DNA of 64,000 bases, from the NCBI RefSeq assembly GCF_003347605.1, contig NZ_QDFZ01000012.1, positions 99,815-163,814 of the forward strand, read 5' to 3'. Shown here one piece after another: positions 17,181 to 25,908 of the stretch. Made by a program: the position numbers and the translations under genes. Below the pieces are notes generated by a model. The model made no database searches, was not told where the DNA came from, and worked only from the letters and a program-made list of their open reading frames with translations. How positions within the stretch are numbered: position 1 is the stretch's first letter; every line of letters begins with the position of its first letter. This stretch comes from Chryseobacterium sp. KLBC 52. GTDB taxonomy: Bacteria > Bacteroidota > Bacteroidia > Flavobacteriales > Weeksellaceae.

Positions 17181-17678
17181 ATGGAATTAATTCATCAGTT
17201 TTCATCAGGGTTATTTATTATCCAGTCTGTAATTTTTCTAGCATTATTATTTTTGTTAGGTAAATTCGCTTGGAAACCTATTTTAACGTCTATCAATGAC
17301 AGAGAAACATCTATTGTTGACGCTCTTAATCAAGCTAAATTAGCTAGAAAAGAAATGGAAACTTTAAAAGAGGATAACGAAAGAATCATTCGTGAAGCTA
17401 AAATCGAAAGAGATGCGATCCTTAAAGAAGCCAGAGAAATTAAAGATAGAATCGTAGGAGAAGCTAAGGATGCTGCTAAAGCTGAAGGAGACAAAATGAT
17501 CGAAGCTGCTAAACAGACTATCAACGCTGAGAAAAATGCTGCAATGGCAGACATCAAAACTCAGATTGGTACTTTATCTGTAAACATTGCTGAGTCTATC
17601 TTGAAGCAAAAGCTGGACAACAGCGAAGCTCAAAACGAATTAGTTCAAAATTATTTAAACAAATCAAACCTTAACTAA
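17181..17678 (+). CDS. atpF: F0F1 ATP synthase subunit b
   Basis: From the ATG at 17181 the product is 165 residues and starts MELIHQFSSGLFIIQSVIFL; the upstream in-frame extension is untranslated leader. One N-terminal membrane helix (about residues 8-28) is followed by a long charged coiled coil rich in Ala/Lys/Glu, the peripheral stalk. A single b gene, and not b plus b', is present. It is separated from atpH by 2 bp. Confidence 0.95.
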   Translation: MELIHQFSSGLFIIQSVIFLALLFLLGKFAWKPILTSINDRETSIVDALNQAKLARKEMETLKEDNERIIREAKIERDAILKEAREIKDRIVGEAKDAAKAEGDKMIEAAKQTINAEKNAAMADIKTQIGTLSVNIAESILKQKLDNSEAQNELVQNYLNKSNLN

Positions 17679-17680
17679 GA

Positions 17681-18220
17681 ATGCTTACATCTAAAGTAGC
17701 TAAAAGATACGCACAAGGTTTACTTGACTTCACCAACGAAGCAGGGCAAACGGCTACTGTATTTTCTGAAATGAAAGATGTAGTAAAGGTAATGACTGAA
17801 TCTAAAGATTTAAACAAGTTTTTCCTTACTCCTTACATCGATTCTAAAAAGAAAATAGAAGTAGCAAACGAAATTTTCAAAGGTTTATCTGTTTCTTCTC
17901 AAAACCTGATCAGATTGGTTATTAAACACGGACGTGAAAACCAATTGAAAAATATCGCTCAGGAATTCATCAATAAAGTTGAAGACCTTAGTGGTGTACA
18001 GAGAGTAACACTTACAACAGCAACTCCGCTTTCAAAAGAAAACCTTGACCAGATTTTAAGATCTACCAATCTTGTAAATGCTGATTCAAACTTTGATCTG
18101 AAAGTAAATGTGAAGCCTGAAATTCTTGGAGGATATGTTCTGAGAGTAGGCGACCAGCAGGTAGATGCGTCTGTGAAGACAAAATTGAACCAAGTTAAAA
18201 AAGATTTCCAATTAAATTAA
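17681..18220 (+). CDS. atpH: F0F1 ATP synthase subunit delta
   Basis: The 179-residue protein has the helical N-terminal domain ([14 protein letters not shown]) and the C-terminal signature [20 protein letters not shown]. It links the b dimer to the alpha subunits at the top of F1. It starts 2 bp after atpF and ends 16 bp before atpA, inside the operon. Confidence 0.95.
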   Translation: MLTSKVAKRYAQGLLDFTNEAGQTATVFSEMKDVVKVMTESKDLNKFFLTPYIDSKKKIEVANEIFKGLSVSSQNLIRLVIKHGRENQLKNIAQEFINKVEDLSGVQRVTLTTATPLSKENLDQILRSTNLVNADSNFDLKVNVKPEILGGYVLRVGDQQVDASVKTKLNQVKKDFQLN

Positions 18221-18236
18221 GAAAAACAACCATACA

Positions 18237-19814
18237 ATGGCAGAAATAAATCCGGCAGAAGTATCTGCGATCTTAAAACAGCAATTGGCCAACTTCGATA
18301 CTCAATCAAACGTTGAGGAAGTAGGTACAGTTTTAACCATCGGTGATGGTATTGCTCGTGTATACGGGTTAGAAAACGTACAATACGGAGAGTTGGTGAA
18401 ATTTTCTAGTGATGTAGAAGGTATTGTACTTAACCTTGAAGAAGACAACGTGGGTGTTGCTCTACTTGGTGAAAGTAAATTAGTAAAAGAAGGTGATACA
18501 GTAAGAAGAACAAACAGAATCTCTTCTATCAAAGTAGGAGAAGGTATGTTAGGAAGAGTAGTAGATACTCTTGGTAACCCAATCGATGGTAAAGGTCCTA
18601 TTACTGGGGATTTATATGAAATGCCATTGGAAAGAAAGGCTCCTGGAGTTATCTTCAGACAGCCGGTAACTGAGCCTTTACAGTCTGGTATCGTGGCAAT
18701 TGATGCGATGATCCCTGTAGGAAGAGGTCAGAGAGAGCTTATCATTGGTGACAGACAAACAGGTAAAACTACTGTTGCTATCGATACGATCATCAACCAA
18801 AAAGAATTCTTTGATGCTGGTAAACCAGTATATTGTATATATGTTGCTATCGGTCAGAAAGCTTCTACTGTAGCACAAATCGTTAAAACGCTTTCTGATA
18901 AAGGAGCTTTAGCTTATACGGTAATCGTTGCAGCTAACGCATCAGATCCGGTTCCAATGCAGGTATATTCTGCAATGGCAGGAGCTTCTATCGGTGAGTT
19001 CTTCAGAGACACTGGTAGACCAGCACTTATCGTTTATGATGATTTATCTAAACAAGCTGTTGCTTACCGTGAGCTTTCTCTACTATTGAGAAGACCACCG
19101 GGCCGTGAAGCTTATCCTGGAGACGTTTTCTACCTTCACTCAAGACTATTGGAAAGAGCTGCAAAAGTAATCGCTGATGACGAAATTGCTAAGCAAATGA
19201 ACGATTTGCCAGAGTCTCTTAAGCCAATCGTAAAAGGTGGTGGTTCATTAACAGCCCTTCCGATTATCGAAACTCAAGCTGGTGACGTTTCTGCATATAT
19301 CCCTACAAACGTAATCTCTATTACAGACGGACAGATCTTCTTGGAGTCTGATCTATTCAACTCAGGGGTTCGTCCTGCAATCAACGTAGGTATCTCTGTA
19401 TCAAGGGTAGGAGGTAACGCTCAGATCAAATCAATGAAAAAAGTATCTGGTACATTGAAGCTTGACCAGGCTCAATATAAAGAACTAGAAGCGTTTGCTA
19501 AATTCGGTTCTGACCTTGATGCTTCTACTTTAGCAGTTATCTCTAAAGGTGAAAGAAACGTAGAAATCCTTAAGCAGCCGGTAAATGCACCACTTCCTGT
19601 AGAAAGTCAGGTAGCGATCGTATATGCTGGAACAGAAAACTTAATGAGAAACGTTCCATTGAACAAGATTAAAGAATTCCAACACGAATATATCGAGTTC
19701 CTGAAATCTAAGCACCCAGATACAATGGCTGCGCTTAAAGCTGGAAAAATCGATAACGATATTACAGGTGTTCTTAAGCAGGCAGCTAACGATTTAGCTT
19801 CTAAATACAACTAA
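18237..19814 (+). CDS. atpA: F0F1 ATP synthase subunit alpha
   Basis: The 525-residue protein has the beta-barrel N-terminal domain and the nucleotide-binding domain with P-loop [13 protein letters not shown] (about residues 170-182). The signature [13 protein letters not shown] follows near residue 380, then the helical C-terminal domain. Alpha subunits form the non-catalytic sites of the F1 hexamer. Length and motifs are normal. A 76-bp spacer with a hairpin and a heptamer array follows before atpG. Confidence 0.98.
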   Translation: MAEINPAEVSAILKQQLANFDTQSNVEEVGTVLTIGDGIARVYGLENVQYGELVKFSSDVEGIVLNLEEDNVGVALLGESKLVKEGDTVRRTNRISSIKVGEGMLGRVVDTLGNPIDGKGPITGDLYEMPLERKAPGVIFRQPVTEPLQSGIVAIDAMIPVGRGQRELIIGDRQTGKTTVAIDTIINQKEFFDAGKPVYCIYVAIGQKASTVAQIVKTLSDKGALAYTVIVAANASDPVPMQVYSAMAGASIGEFFRDTGRPALIVYDDLSKQAVAYRELSLLLRRPPGREAYPGDVFYLHSRLLERAAKVIADDEIAKQMNDLPESLKPIVKGGGSLTALPIIETQAGDVSAYIPTNVISITDGQIFLESDLFNSGVRPAINVGISVSRVGGNAQIKSMKKVSGTLKLDQAQYKELEAFAKFGSDLDASTLAVISKGERNVEILKQPVNAPLPVESQVAIVYAGTENLMRNVPLNKIKEFQHEYIEFLKSKHPDTMAALKAGKIDNDITGVLKQAANDLASKYN

Positions 19815-19824
19815 AAAATTCAAT

Positions 19825-19886
19825 GTTTAAGGTTTGAAATATAGTGTTTTAAACCTTAAACTTTAGACCTTAAACTTTGAACCCAA
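19825..19886 (+). repeat. Hairpin plus heptamer array between atpA and atpG
   Basis: GTTTAAGGTTT (19825-19835) pairs perfectly with AAACCTTAAAC (19851-19861) around a 15-nt loop. From 19852 to 19886 the DNA reads as five consecutive 7-bp units of the form AACYTTA, with variants. The array ends 4 bp before the atpG start codon and so covers its ribosome-binding region. Confidence 0.55.
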
Positions 19887-19890
19887 ATTA

Positions 19891-20754
19891 ATGGCAAACT
19901 TAAAAGAAATACGAGGCAGAATTACGTCAATTTCATCTACGATGCAGATTACACGTGCTATGAAGATGGTTTCCGCAGCGAAACTTAAAAAAGCACAGGA
20001 CGCAATCGTAATGTTAAGACCTTATTCTGAAAAATTACAGGAGCTTATCCAGAATGTGAATTCTAGCTCTGATCCTGATCAGATTTCTGTATATGCTCAG
20101 AAAAGAGAGGTTAAAAGAGTATTATTCATCGCTGTTACTTCAAACAGAGGTCTTGCGGGAGCTTTTAACTCTTCTATCGTAAAAGAGCTTAACCTTCAGT
20201 TTCAGAACAACGCCCAGTACGAGGTTGAAGTTCTTCCTGTAGGTAAAAAAGTATATGATGCTGTAAGAAAAAGCCGTACGGTATATACTAACGGAAGTAC
20301 TGTATATGATAATCTGAACTTTGATGCTGTTGCTCATATCACTGAAGGAGTAATGACAAGCTTCAAAGAAGGTAAATTTGACGAAGTTTATGTTATCTAT
20401 AACAAATTCGTGAATGCTGCTACTCAGGAAGTAACTACAGAACAGCTTCTTCCAATCTCAATGCCGGAAAATACTGAGCCACAGGTTGAAACAGATTATA
20501 TCTTTGAACCTAACAGAGCTGAAATCCTGGATAACTTGATTCCAAAGTCTATCAAAACCCAGGTTTTCAAAGCGATCTTAGATTCAGTAGCATCTGAGCA
20601 CGGAGCGAGAATGACTGCAATGCACAAAGCAACAGACAACGCTCAGGCTTTAAAGAATGATCTTGTGATCTTCTATAACAAAGCAAGACAGGCTGCAATT
20701 ACCAACGAAATCCTGGAAATTGTTTCCGGAGCAGAAGCTTTGAAAAATTCATAA
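19891..20754 (+). CDS. atpG: F0F1 ATP synthase subunit gamma
   Basis: The 287-residue central-stalk subunit starts with the conserved N-terminal helix (LKEIRGRITSISSTMQITRAMKMVSAAKL) and ends with the C-terminal helix containing SEHGARMTAMHKATDNA. It rotates inside the alpha3beta3 head. It is the last gene of the operon; atpD and atpC do not follow, which matches flavobacteria, where these two form a separate operon. Confidence 0.96.
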   Translation: MANLKEIRGRITSISSTMQITRAMKMVSAAKLKKAQDAIVMLRPYSEKLQELIQNVNSSSDPDQISVYAQKREVKRVLFIAVTSNRGLAGAFNSSIVKELNLQFQNNAQYEVEVLPVGKKVYDAVRKSRTVYTNGSTVYDNLNFDAVAHITEGVMTSFKEGKFDEVYVIYNKFVNAATQEVTTEQLLPISMPENTEPQVETDYIFEPNRAEILDNLIPKSIKTQVFKAILDSVASEHGARMTAMHKATDNAQALKNDLVIFYNKARQAAITNEILEIVSGAEALKNS

Positions 20755-20776
20755 AGAATTATTTTATATACAAATA

Positions 20777-20805
20777 AAAGCACCGAAATTTTCGGTGCTT
20801 TTTTG
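20777..20805 (+). terminator. Terminator of the atp operon
   Basis: AAAAGCACCGAAA pairs with TTTCGGTGCTTTT followed by TTG and further T residues, 22 bp past the atpG stop. Confidence 0.88.
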
Positions 20806-20989
20806 TTTTTATAAGGTTAAAACTGCTGTTTAGGGCTCAAAAATCTTTGTTTTTATAAAAAATGAACACGTAGCCAGATTATTTTTTTTATTTAAAATTA
20901 GCCCTATTATATCAAGCCTTATTTTTGTAAGAAAATTTCTTCATCGAAATAATCAATCCCGGATTCAGGCAGGTTATTTTTATTTTACA

Positions 20990-20997
20990 TATCTTTG
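20990..20997 (+). promoter_or_regulatory. -7 element before the CorC-like gene
   Basis: TATCTTTG lies 28 bp before the ATG at 21026; a good TTG box is not visible. Confidence 0.45.
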
Positions 20998-21025
20998 TAC
21001 TTAATAAAATTTATACAACCTCTAA

Positions 21026-22384
21026 ATGGACTCGGACATAGTCAGGCTTTTGCTGGCCTTATTTCTTGTTTTACTAAATGGCTTCTTCGTAGCCGCAGAA
21101 TTTTCAATTGTTAAAGTTCGTTATTCACAAATTCAGTTAAAAGCTGCAGAAGGAAACTCTATGGCTAAACAGGCAGAGCATATCATCAAACATCTTGATG
21201 AATATCTTTCCGCTACACAATTAGGAATTACATTGGCATCCCTTGCCCTTGGTTGGGTAGGAGAAAGTGCCCTGCATCATATTGTTGAAAATATTTTTAC
21301 GTCTTTGAGTATTAATTTGACTCAGACAACCATTACTACCATTTCGGTAGTGACAAGTTTTGTATTGATTACCATCATGCACATCGTATTTGGTGAGCTT
21401 ATTCCAAAATCAATCGCCATCAGAAAATCTGAATCAACGACAATGGCAACAGCAGTTCCGTTGAGAGTTTTCTATACGATTTTTAAACCGTTTATCTGGT
21501 TGATGAACTCCATGTCAAATGGTTTCTTAAGACTGGTAAAAATTCACCCTGCTTCTGAGCAGGAAATTCACTCTACCGAAGAACTTCAGCTTTTGGTAAA
21601 ACAAAGTGCAGACAGTGGTGAGATTGAAGAAGAAAACTACGAGATCATTAAAAATGCATTTGATTTTACAGATCACTCTGCCAAGCAGATCATGGTTCCA
21701 AGACAGAATATTACATCCATAGATTTTGAAGAAGATATTAATGATATTATCAACAAAATAATGGATAGCGGTTACTCGCGTATTCCTGTTTATATTGATT
21801 CTATTGATAATGTGATCGGTATTTTCTACACAAAGGAAATCATAAGAGAATTTGTAAAGAGAAAAGGAGATCTGGATCATGAAGATCTTAAAGACTTAAT
21901 GCGTGATGCCTTCTTCGTGGTGGAAAGCAAAAAAGTTTCAGACTTACTGAAGACTTTCCAGCTTAAAAAACAACATATCGCCATTGTTATTGACGAATTT
22001 GGAGGAACTGAAGGTATTATTACATTAGAAGATATTCTTGAAGAACTTGTAGGAGAAATTCAGGATGAAGAAGATGATGAAGAAAAAATAGTTGATAAAA
22101 TAGCGGACAATACCTATTGGGTACAGGCTACACAGCCTTTGGACGAAATCAACGAATTTCTACCTAAAAAACTTCCTCTTTCCGAAGAAAGCGAGTACAA
22201 CTCACTCGCAGGATTCATTCTTTATGAGCTGGAAGAAATCCCTGAAGAAAACCAGGAGTTTGATCTTGAAGATTATCACTTCAAAATCCTGAAAATGAAT
22301 AACAAAAGTGTAGAACTTGTGGAACTGGTTTATCAGGAACCTAATGCTATAGATAATCTGGCAGACAAAATAGGTGAAGTTTAA
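21026..22384 (+). CDS. CNNM/CorC-type transporter with CBS pair (HlyC/CorC family)
   Basis: The 452-residue protein has an N-terminal CNNM membrane domain (about residues 1-190, with VLLNGFFVAAEFSIVKVR and GELIPKSIAIRKSE). A CBS pair (about 205-335, with MVPRQNITSIDF and IVIDEFGGTEGIITLEDI) and a C-terminal CorC_HlyC domain (about 350-435) follow. Relatives move magnesium or cobalt or protect membranes; the old 'hemolysin' name is misleading. Its end overlaps a possible GTG start of clpS, and the ATG of clpS follows 5 bp after the stop, so they form a transcription unit. Confidence 0.9.
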   Translation: MDSDIVRLLLALFLVLLNGFFVAAEFSIVKVRYSQIQLKAAEGNSMAKQAEHIIKHLDEYLSATQLGITLASLALGWVGESALHHIVENIFTSLSINLTQTTITTISVVTSFVLITIMHIVFGELIPKSIAIRKSESTTMATAVPLRVFYTIFKPFIWLMNSMSNGFLRLVKIHPASEQEIHSTEELQLLVKQSADSGEIEEENYEIIKNAFDFTDHSAKQIMVPRQNITSIDFEEDINDIINKIMDSGYSRIPVYIDSIDNVIGIFYTKEIIREFVKRKGDLDHEDLKDLMRDAFFVVESKKVSDLLKTFQLKKQHIAIVIDEFGGTEGIITLEDILEELVGEIQDEEDDEEKIVDKIADNTYWVQATQPLDEINEFLPKKLPLSEESEYNSLAGFILYELEEIPEENQEFDLEDYHFKILKMNNKSVELVELVYQEPNAIDNLADKIGEV

Positions 22385-22388
22385 AAGA

Positions 22389-22700
22389 ATGAAAATGAAT
22401 TTTTATAACAGCATAAAAGATTACGAAAATCCGAAACGTCAGTACGAAGAAGAAGTTCTCGTTTTAGATGATACGGATGAAGTGTATAAACTGGTACTGC
22501 ATAACGATGATATTCATACTTTTGATTATGTCATAGACTGTCTGATCGAAATATGCAAGCATACCCTGGAACAAGCTGAGCAATGTACGATTCTGGTTCA
22601 TTACAAAGGCAAATGTACCGTAAAAACCGGCTCAATGGATGTTTTGAAGCCTATGCATGAAAAACTTATTTCGCGTGAATTAACAAGCGAAATCGTATAA
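22389..22700 (+). CDS. clpS: ATP-dependent Clp protease adaptor ClpS
   Basis: The product is 103 residues from the ATG at 22389 (another ATG lies two codons on). The ClpS core is clear: YKLVLHNDDIHTFDYVIDCL, then HTLEQAEQCTILVHYKGKC, with the NDD segment that binds N-degron substrates, and a C-terminal helix. ClpS delivers N-end-rule substrates to ClpAP/ClpCP. A GTG at 22374 would overlap the CorC-like gene and is less likely. Confidence 0.92.
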   Translation: MKMNFYNSIKDYENPKRQYEEEVLVLDDTDEVYKLVLHNDDIHTFDYVIDCLIEICKHTLEQAEQCTILVHYKGKCTVKTGSMDVLKPMHEKLISRELTSEIV

Positions 22701-22703
22701 AAT

Positions 22704-22735
22704 AAAATCCGGCAAATGAATTGTCGGATTTTTTT
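22704..22735 (+). terminator. Terminator after clpS
   Basis: AAAATCCGGCAA pairs with TTGTCGGATTTT (one G-T pair), with a T-tract following. Confidence 0.82.
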
Positions 22736-22851
22736 ATTAAATCAAGAGAGTACATTTGAGTAATAACAATAAATCATAAAGACTGAAAGCTTTCCTGAAA
22801 ATATTTTGATATTTAAATGCTTTAATCTTTTAATTTCTCAATACACTTACA

Positions 22852-22882
22852 TTGTCATATTTTATCTAAAATAGTATATTTG
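22852..22882 (+). promoter_or_regulatory. Promoter of udk and the DivIC-like gene
   Basis: TTG (22852-22854), a 20-bp spacer and TATATTTG (22875-22882) precede the udk start by 27 bp. Confidence 0.65.
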
Positions 22883-22909
22883 TACCAACTATAAAGAAAC
22901 AAAAAAACA

Positions 22910-23524
22910 ATGCTTGTAATAGGAATTGCCGGTGGTACAGGATCCGGCAAAACTACAGTTGTTGATAAGATACTTCAGCAGCTTGATATTGAGGGAATGA
23001 ATATCCTCTCTCAGGATAATTATTATCACGACAACCAAGGTCTTACATTGACGGAAAGAGAAGCTCTGAACTATGACCATCCGAAATCTATAGACTTTGA
23101 CTTACTGATAAAACACGTAAAAGCTTTAAAAAATAATGAGTCTATTGAACAGCCGATTTATAGCTTTGTCACGCATTCCCGAACAGGAGATCATGTCACT
23201 GTAGAACCTAAAAACGTATTGGTAGTAGAAGGAATTCTTGTTTTAACCAACAAAGAATTGCTGAAAGAATTTGATTTGAAAGTATTTGTTCATGCAGATT
23301 CTGACGAAAGACTGATCAGGAGGATCAGAAGAGATACTCAGGAAAGAGGAAGAGATCTGAGTGAGGTATTACACCGTTATCAGACCACATTGAAACCAAT
23401 GCACCAGGAATTCATCGAGCCGTCTAAAAATGATGCGGATCTTATTATTCCCAATATGAAGCAGAATTCCGTAGCGATTGATTTTTTAACTACCGTTATT
23501 AAAAATTCGTTGAAAAAACATTAA
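22910..23524 (+). CDS. udk: Uridine kinase
   Basis: The 204-residue NTP-binding protein has P-loop GIAGGTGSGKTT at residues 4-15, the SQDNYYHD substrate loop, NYDHPKSIDFDLL, and the RRIRRDTQERGR lid. Udk phosphorylates uridine and cytidine in pyrimidine salvage. Length matches the family. The septum-formation protein gene follows after 4 bp, so both are cotranscribed. Confidence 0.94.
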   Translation: MLVIGIAGGTGSGKTTVVDKILQQLDIEGMNILSQDNYYHDNQGLTLTEREALNYDHPKSIDFDLLIKHVKALKNNESIEQPIYSFVTHSRTGDHVTVEPKNVLVVEGILVLTNKELLKEFDLKVFVHADSDERLIRRIRRDTQERGRDLSEVLHRYQTTLKPMHQEFIEPSKNDADLIIPNMKQNSVAIDFLTTVIKNSLKKH

Positions 23525-23528
23525 AAAA

Positions 23529-23885
23529 ATGGAAGAAAACAACCTTATCAAAGACATTCAGCCGAAATCTGAAACATTCAAACTTATCCAGAAATATGTT
23601 TTGAATAAGTATACCATTACGATCTGTCTGTTTTTGGTATGGATGATTTTTTTCGATAAAACCTCATTTCTTGTTATTAATGAACTGAATGGTGAGATTC
23701 ATAAATATGAAGATCAGCTGGATTATTATAAAAAAGAATACGAGAAAAATGATGCTTTTTATAAAAAACTGATGAATAACAAGTCAGAAAAAGAAAAGTA
23801 CGCAAGAGAAAATTATTTTATGAAAAAACCGAATGAAGAGATCTTTATTCTGGTAGTAGACAGCACAAAAGTGGCTAAAAAGTAA
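23529..23885 (+). CDS. Septum formation initiator family protein (FtsB/DivIC-like)
   Basis: The 118-residue single-pass protein has a cytoplasmic N terminus (about 1-32), one membrane helix (about 33-52) and a periplasmic coiled coil (about 55-95) followed by RENYFMKKPNEEIFIL. That end is the usual DivIC/FtsB pattern, in which a conserved Gly or Asn/Tyr-rich segment follows the coil. The family joins FtsL and FtsQ in the divisome. It sits 4 bp behind udk, an arrangement common in flavobacteria. Confidence 0.85.
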   Translation: MEENNLIKDIQPKSETFKLIQKYVLNKYTITICLFLVWMIFFDKTSFLVINELNGEIHKYEDQLDYYKKEYEKNDAFYKKLMNNKSEKEKYARENYFMKKPNEEIFILVVDSTKVAKK

Positions 23886-23938
23886 TAAAAGTTAAATAGA
23901 ATGATTTCAATGATGAAATGAATTTTTAACATTAAAAA

Positions 23939-23975
23939 TTCACTTGCGAAGCAGAATTCACCATTGACCATTCAC
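23939..23975 (+). repeat. Interspersed TTGCGAAGC repeat, copy A
   Basis: The core TTCACTTGCGAAGCAGAATT followed by CACCATTGACC recurs at 34089-34171 and 57786-57836 with small changes. It lies just before the methylmalonyl-CoA mutase gene. Confidence 0.6.
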
Positions 23976-23989
23976 AAATAAAAAAACTA

Positions 23990-25153
23990 ATGTCAAATAC
24001 AGATATACTTTCAAACTGGGAAAATCTAGTCAAAAAACAGCTTAAAACAGAGGATATTTACCCTGTTTTAGAGAAACAGAATCTGGAAGGAATAGAGGTG
24101 AAGCCTTTTTACACAGAGGTACAGAAACCTTTGGTCAACCTGCCAAGAGTTGAAGAAAGCACCCATCTGGTAGCTAGATACCATGAAAGTCTGGAAGAAG
24201 AAGTATTTGCATTCATCCTTGATCAGAATGTAGAAAATCTTGATCAGAAAACTCTTTTTGTGAATAATAAAGATCTTGCAGGGCATATCAGTCCTAAAGA
24301 AGAAGATCAGTATTTTTCATTGATTGATGTCTTTAATGAAAAAGAAGGAAGTATTGATGATCAGCTGGTAAAAGAATTGCTGTCAAAAGATTTTAAAAGA
24401 AATATTTGTGTAGATATCTCACTCCATCAGAATGCCGGAGCTGCTATTTACCAACAGCTTGGAATTGCCCTTGCAAAAGCTAAGGAATTGGTGGAAGCTT
24501 ATGGCGCTGAAATTTTAAACAAACTGATCTTTAGAATTGCAGTAGGTGGAAGTTATTTCTTTGAAATGGCCAAACTGAGAGCTTTTAAAATTGTTTTTAA
24601 CCAACTTTCCAAAGAATACGGACTGGACGAAGTTCCTTACATCTTTGCCGAGACTTCACTGCGAAATAAAGCGGTTGCTGACAACGAAAATAACCTTATC
24701 CGTTCTACACTGGAGCTTGCTTCTGCAATGATTGGTGGGGCAGATGCTGTATTTTCCAATAACTATCTTGTTGACAGAAGTACAGATAACTCAGAAGAGA
24801 TCTCTTTCAAACAACAGATTGTTCTGGCTTACGAAAGTATCATCAATGTATTTGAAGATGCTTCTAACGGAAGTTATTATGTGGAAGATATTACCCAGCA
24901 GTTTGCTGAAAAAGCATGGGCTTTGTTCGTTGAGATTGAAGAAGCTGGAGGATATTTAGAACTGTTGAAGCAGGGAGTTATTCAGAAAAAAATCTATGAT
25001 CATGCTATAGAAGAACAGCAATGGATTGAAGAAGGGAAAATAAAGCTTATCGGAGTGAATTTGTACCCTAAATTAGACGTTAAAAAGTCTATTGCAGATC
25101 TTTACAACGAAAAAGAAATAAAAGCCGTTCGTTGGGCGGAAATGTTTGAATAA
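23990..25153 (+). CDS. mutA: Methylmalonyl-CoA mutase small subunit
   Basis: The 387-residue protein matches the substrate-binding barrel part of the mutase small (beta) chain, with VEESTHLVARYHE, HQNAGAAIYQQLGIALAKA, YIFAETSLRNKAVADNENN and AWALFVEIEEAGGYLE. It lacks the C-terminal B12-binding domain with the DxHxxG motif, as expected for this chain. It acts with the large chain to interconvert methylmalonyl-CoA and succinyl-CoA. The large-chain gene normally follows directly; here a GxxExxY cassette and an unrelated methyltransferase follow instead. Confidence 0.88.
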   Translation: MSNTDILSNWENLVKKQLKTEDIYPVLEKQNLEGIEVKPFYTEVQKPLVNLPRVEESTHLVARYHESLEEEVFAFILDQNVENLDQKTLFVNNKDLAGHISPKEEDQYFSLIDVFNEKEGSIDDQLVKELLSKDFKRNICVDISLHQNAGAAIYQQLGIALAKAKELVEAYGAEILNKLIFRIAVGGSYFFEMAKLRAFKIVFNQLSKEYGLDEVPYIFAETSLRNKAVADNENNLIRSTLELASAMIGGADAVFSNNYLVDRSTDNSEEISFKQQIVLAYESIINVFEDASNGSYYVEDITQQFAEKAWALFVEIEEAGGYLELLKQGVIQKKIYDHAIEEQQWIEEGKIKLIGVNLYPKLDVKKSIADLYNEKEIKAVRWAEMFE

Positions 25154-25157
25154 TATT

Positions 25158-25218
25158 TTTAACCACAGATTATACAAATTTTCACAGATGATTATTCATA
25201 ATATTCTGTGAATTTTTT
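25158..25218. repeat. Left CCACAGATT repeat of the cassette
   Basis: This holds the terminal repeat TTTAACCACAGATT, then TTCACAGA (25181-25188) inverted as TCTGTGAA (25205-25212), giving a hairpin, and a T-run that may double as a mutA terminator. Confidence 0.55.
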
Positions 25219-25335
25219 TATCAAAAGTTTAAATATGAACAATTATATTAAGGTTAAAACCAATTAAGGTTGAAATATAATTTCTATTTGAATTTTGGTT
25301 AAATTAAGAAACTATAGTGCTATCTCATAATATTG

Positions 25336-25343
25336 TACTTTTG
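25336..25343 (+). promoter_or_regulatory. -7 element inside the cassette
   Basis: TACTTTTG lies 17 bp before the GxxExxY gene start, so the cassette probably carries its own promoter. Confidence 0.45.
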
Positions 25344-25359
25344 ATACAAATACAATGTA

Positions 25360-25743
25360 ATGAAAGAAAATGAGATAAGTTTTTACATCAGAAAATCTAT
25401 ATTTTCTGTTTACAACGAACTAGGTCCAGGTCTTTTGGAGAAAGTTTATGAAAAAGTCTTAGCTTATGAACTGGAAAATAATGGTTTAAGAGTACAGACC
25501 CAAGTTTCAATGAATATTAAATTTAAAGATGTATTTATTGATTCAAGTTTTATAGCAGATATAATTGTTGAAGACAAAGTAATCATAGAAGTTAAGGCAG
25601 TTACTGAAATATTAAATATCCACCATCAGCAATTATTAACATATTTAAAACTAACAAATTTGAAATTAGGGATTTTAGTTAACTTTAATACCGACTATAT
25701 TGATAAAAGCATTTTTAGAAAGATAAATGGAAAGTTAGACTAA
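25360..25743 (+). CDS. GxxExxY protein, PD-(D/E)xK nuclease-like
   Basis: The 127-residue protein has the family signature G24-LL-E27-KV-Y30 in a helix. The nuclease core follows: D67 on one strand (FIADIIV), E77-V78-K79 on the next (IIEVKAV), and a QQLLTYLK helix at about 90-97. This is the D-x9-ExK arrangement of PD-(D/E)xK enzymes (PDDEXK_3 type). The family has no firmly established role. Codons are more AT-rich than the neighbours'. The gene is alone inside the inverted-repeat cassette, suggesting that protein and repeats work together. Confidence 0.85.
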   Translation: MKENEISFYIRKSIFSVYNELGPGLLEKVYEKVLAYELENNGLRVQTQVSMNIKFKDVFIDSSFIADIIVEDKVIIEVKAVTEILNIHHQQLLTYLKLTNLKLGILVNFNTDYIDKSIFRKINGKLD

Positions 25744-25800
25744 AAAATAAAGAATAATCATCTTCGAAAGTTTATGAGAACTGTAGGATACTTTAATTTC

Positions 25801-25908
25801 ACCACAGATTACATGGATTTCCTCAGATGATTGCACATAATTTATTTGGAATCCTTTAAAATATATAACATAATCATCTGTGTAAATCTGCGAAAATCTG
25901 TGGTTAAA
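25801..25908. repeat. Right CCACAGATT hairpin of the cassette
   Basis: ACCACAGATT at 25801-25810 and CTCAGATGATT further on are inverted at 25873-25908 as AATCATCTGTG and AATCTGTGGTTAAA, so the region can form a long imperfect stem of about 30 bp with a 40-nt loop. Its right arm supplies the probable GTG start codon of the next gene. Confidence 0.6.

Larger units (their letters stand above)
25158..25908. mobile_element. GxxExxY cassette bounded by inverted repeats
   Basis: A 14-bp terminal repeat TTTAACCACAGATT (25158-25171) is exactly inverted at 25895-25908, enclosing 751 bp that hold one nuclease-like gene. Further CCACAGATT/TCACAGATGAT-type repeats lie inside both ends and can fold into hairpins. 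The left end begins 4 bp after the mutA stop and the right end overlaps the start of the next gene. No transposase is encoded. I read this as an inserted, possibly non-autonomous or self-nicking element; this is inference. Confidence 0.5.

Noticed and set aside
23886..23989. Cobalamin riboswitch before the methylmalonyl-CoA mutase gene
   Set aside because: The 104-bp spacer holds a dispersed repeat and shows no B12-box or the expected length.
25831..25899. N-terminal extension of the methyltransferase from a TTG at 25831
   Set aside because: The 23 extra codons are entirely repeat DNA and have no protein-like conservation.
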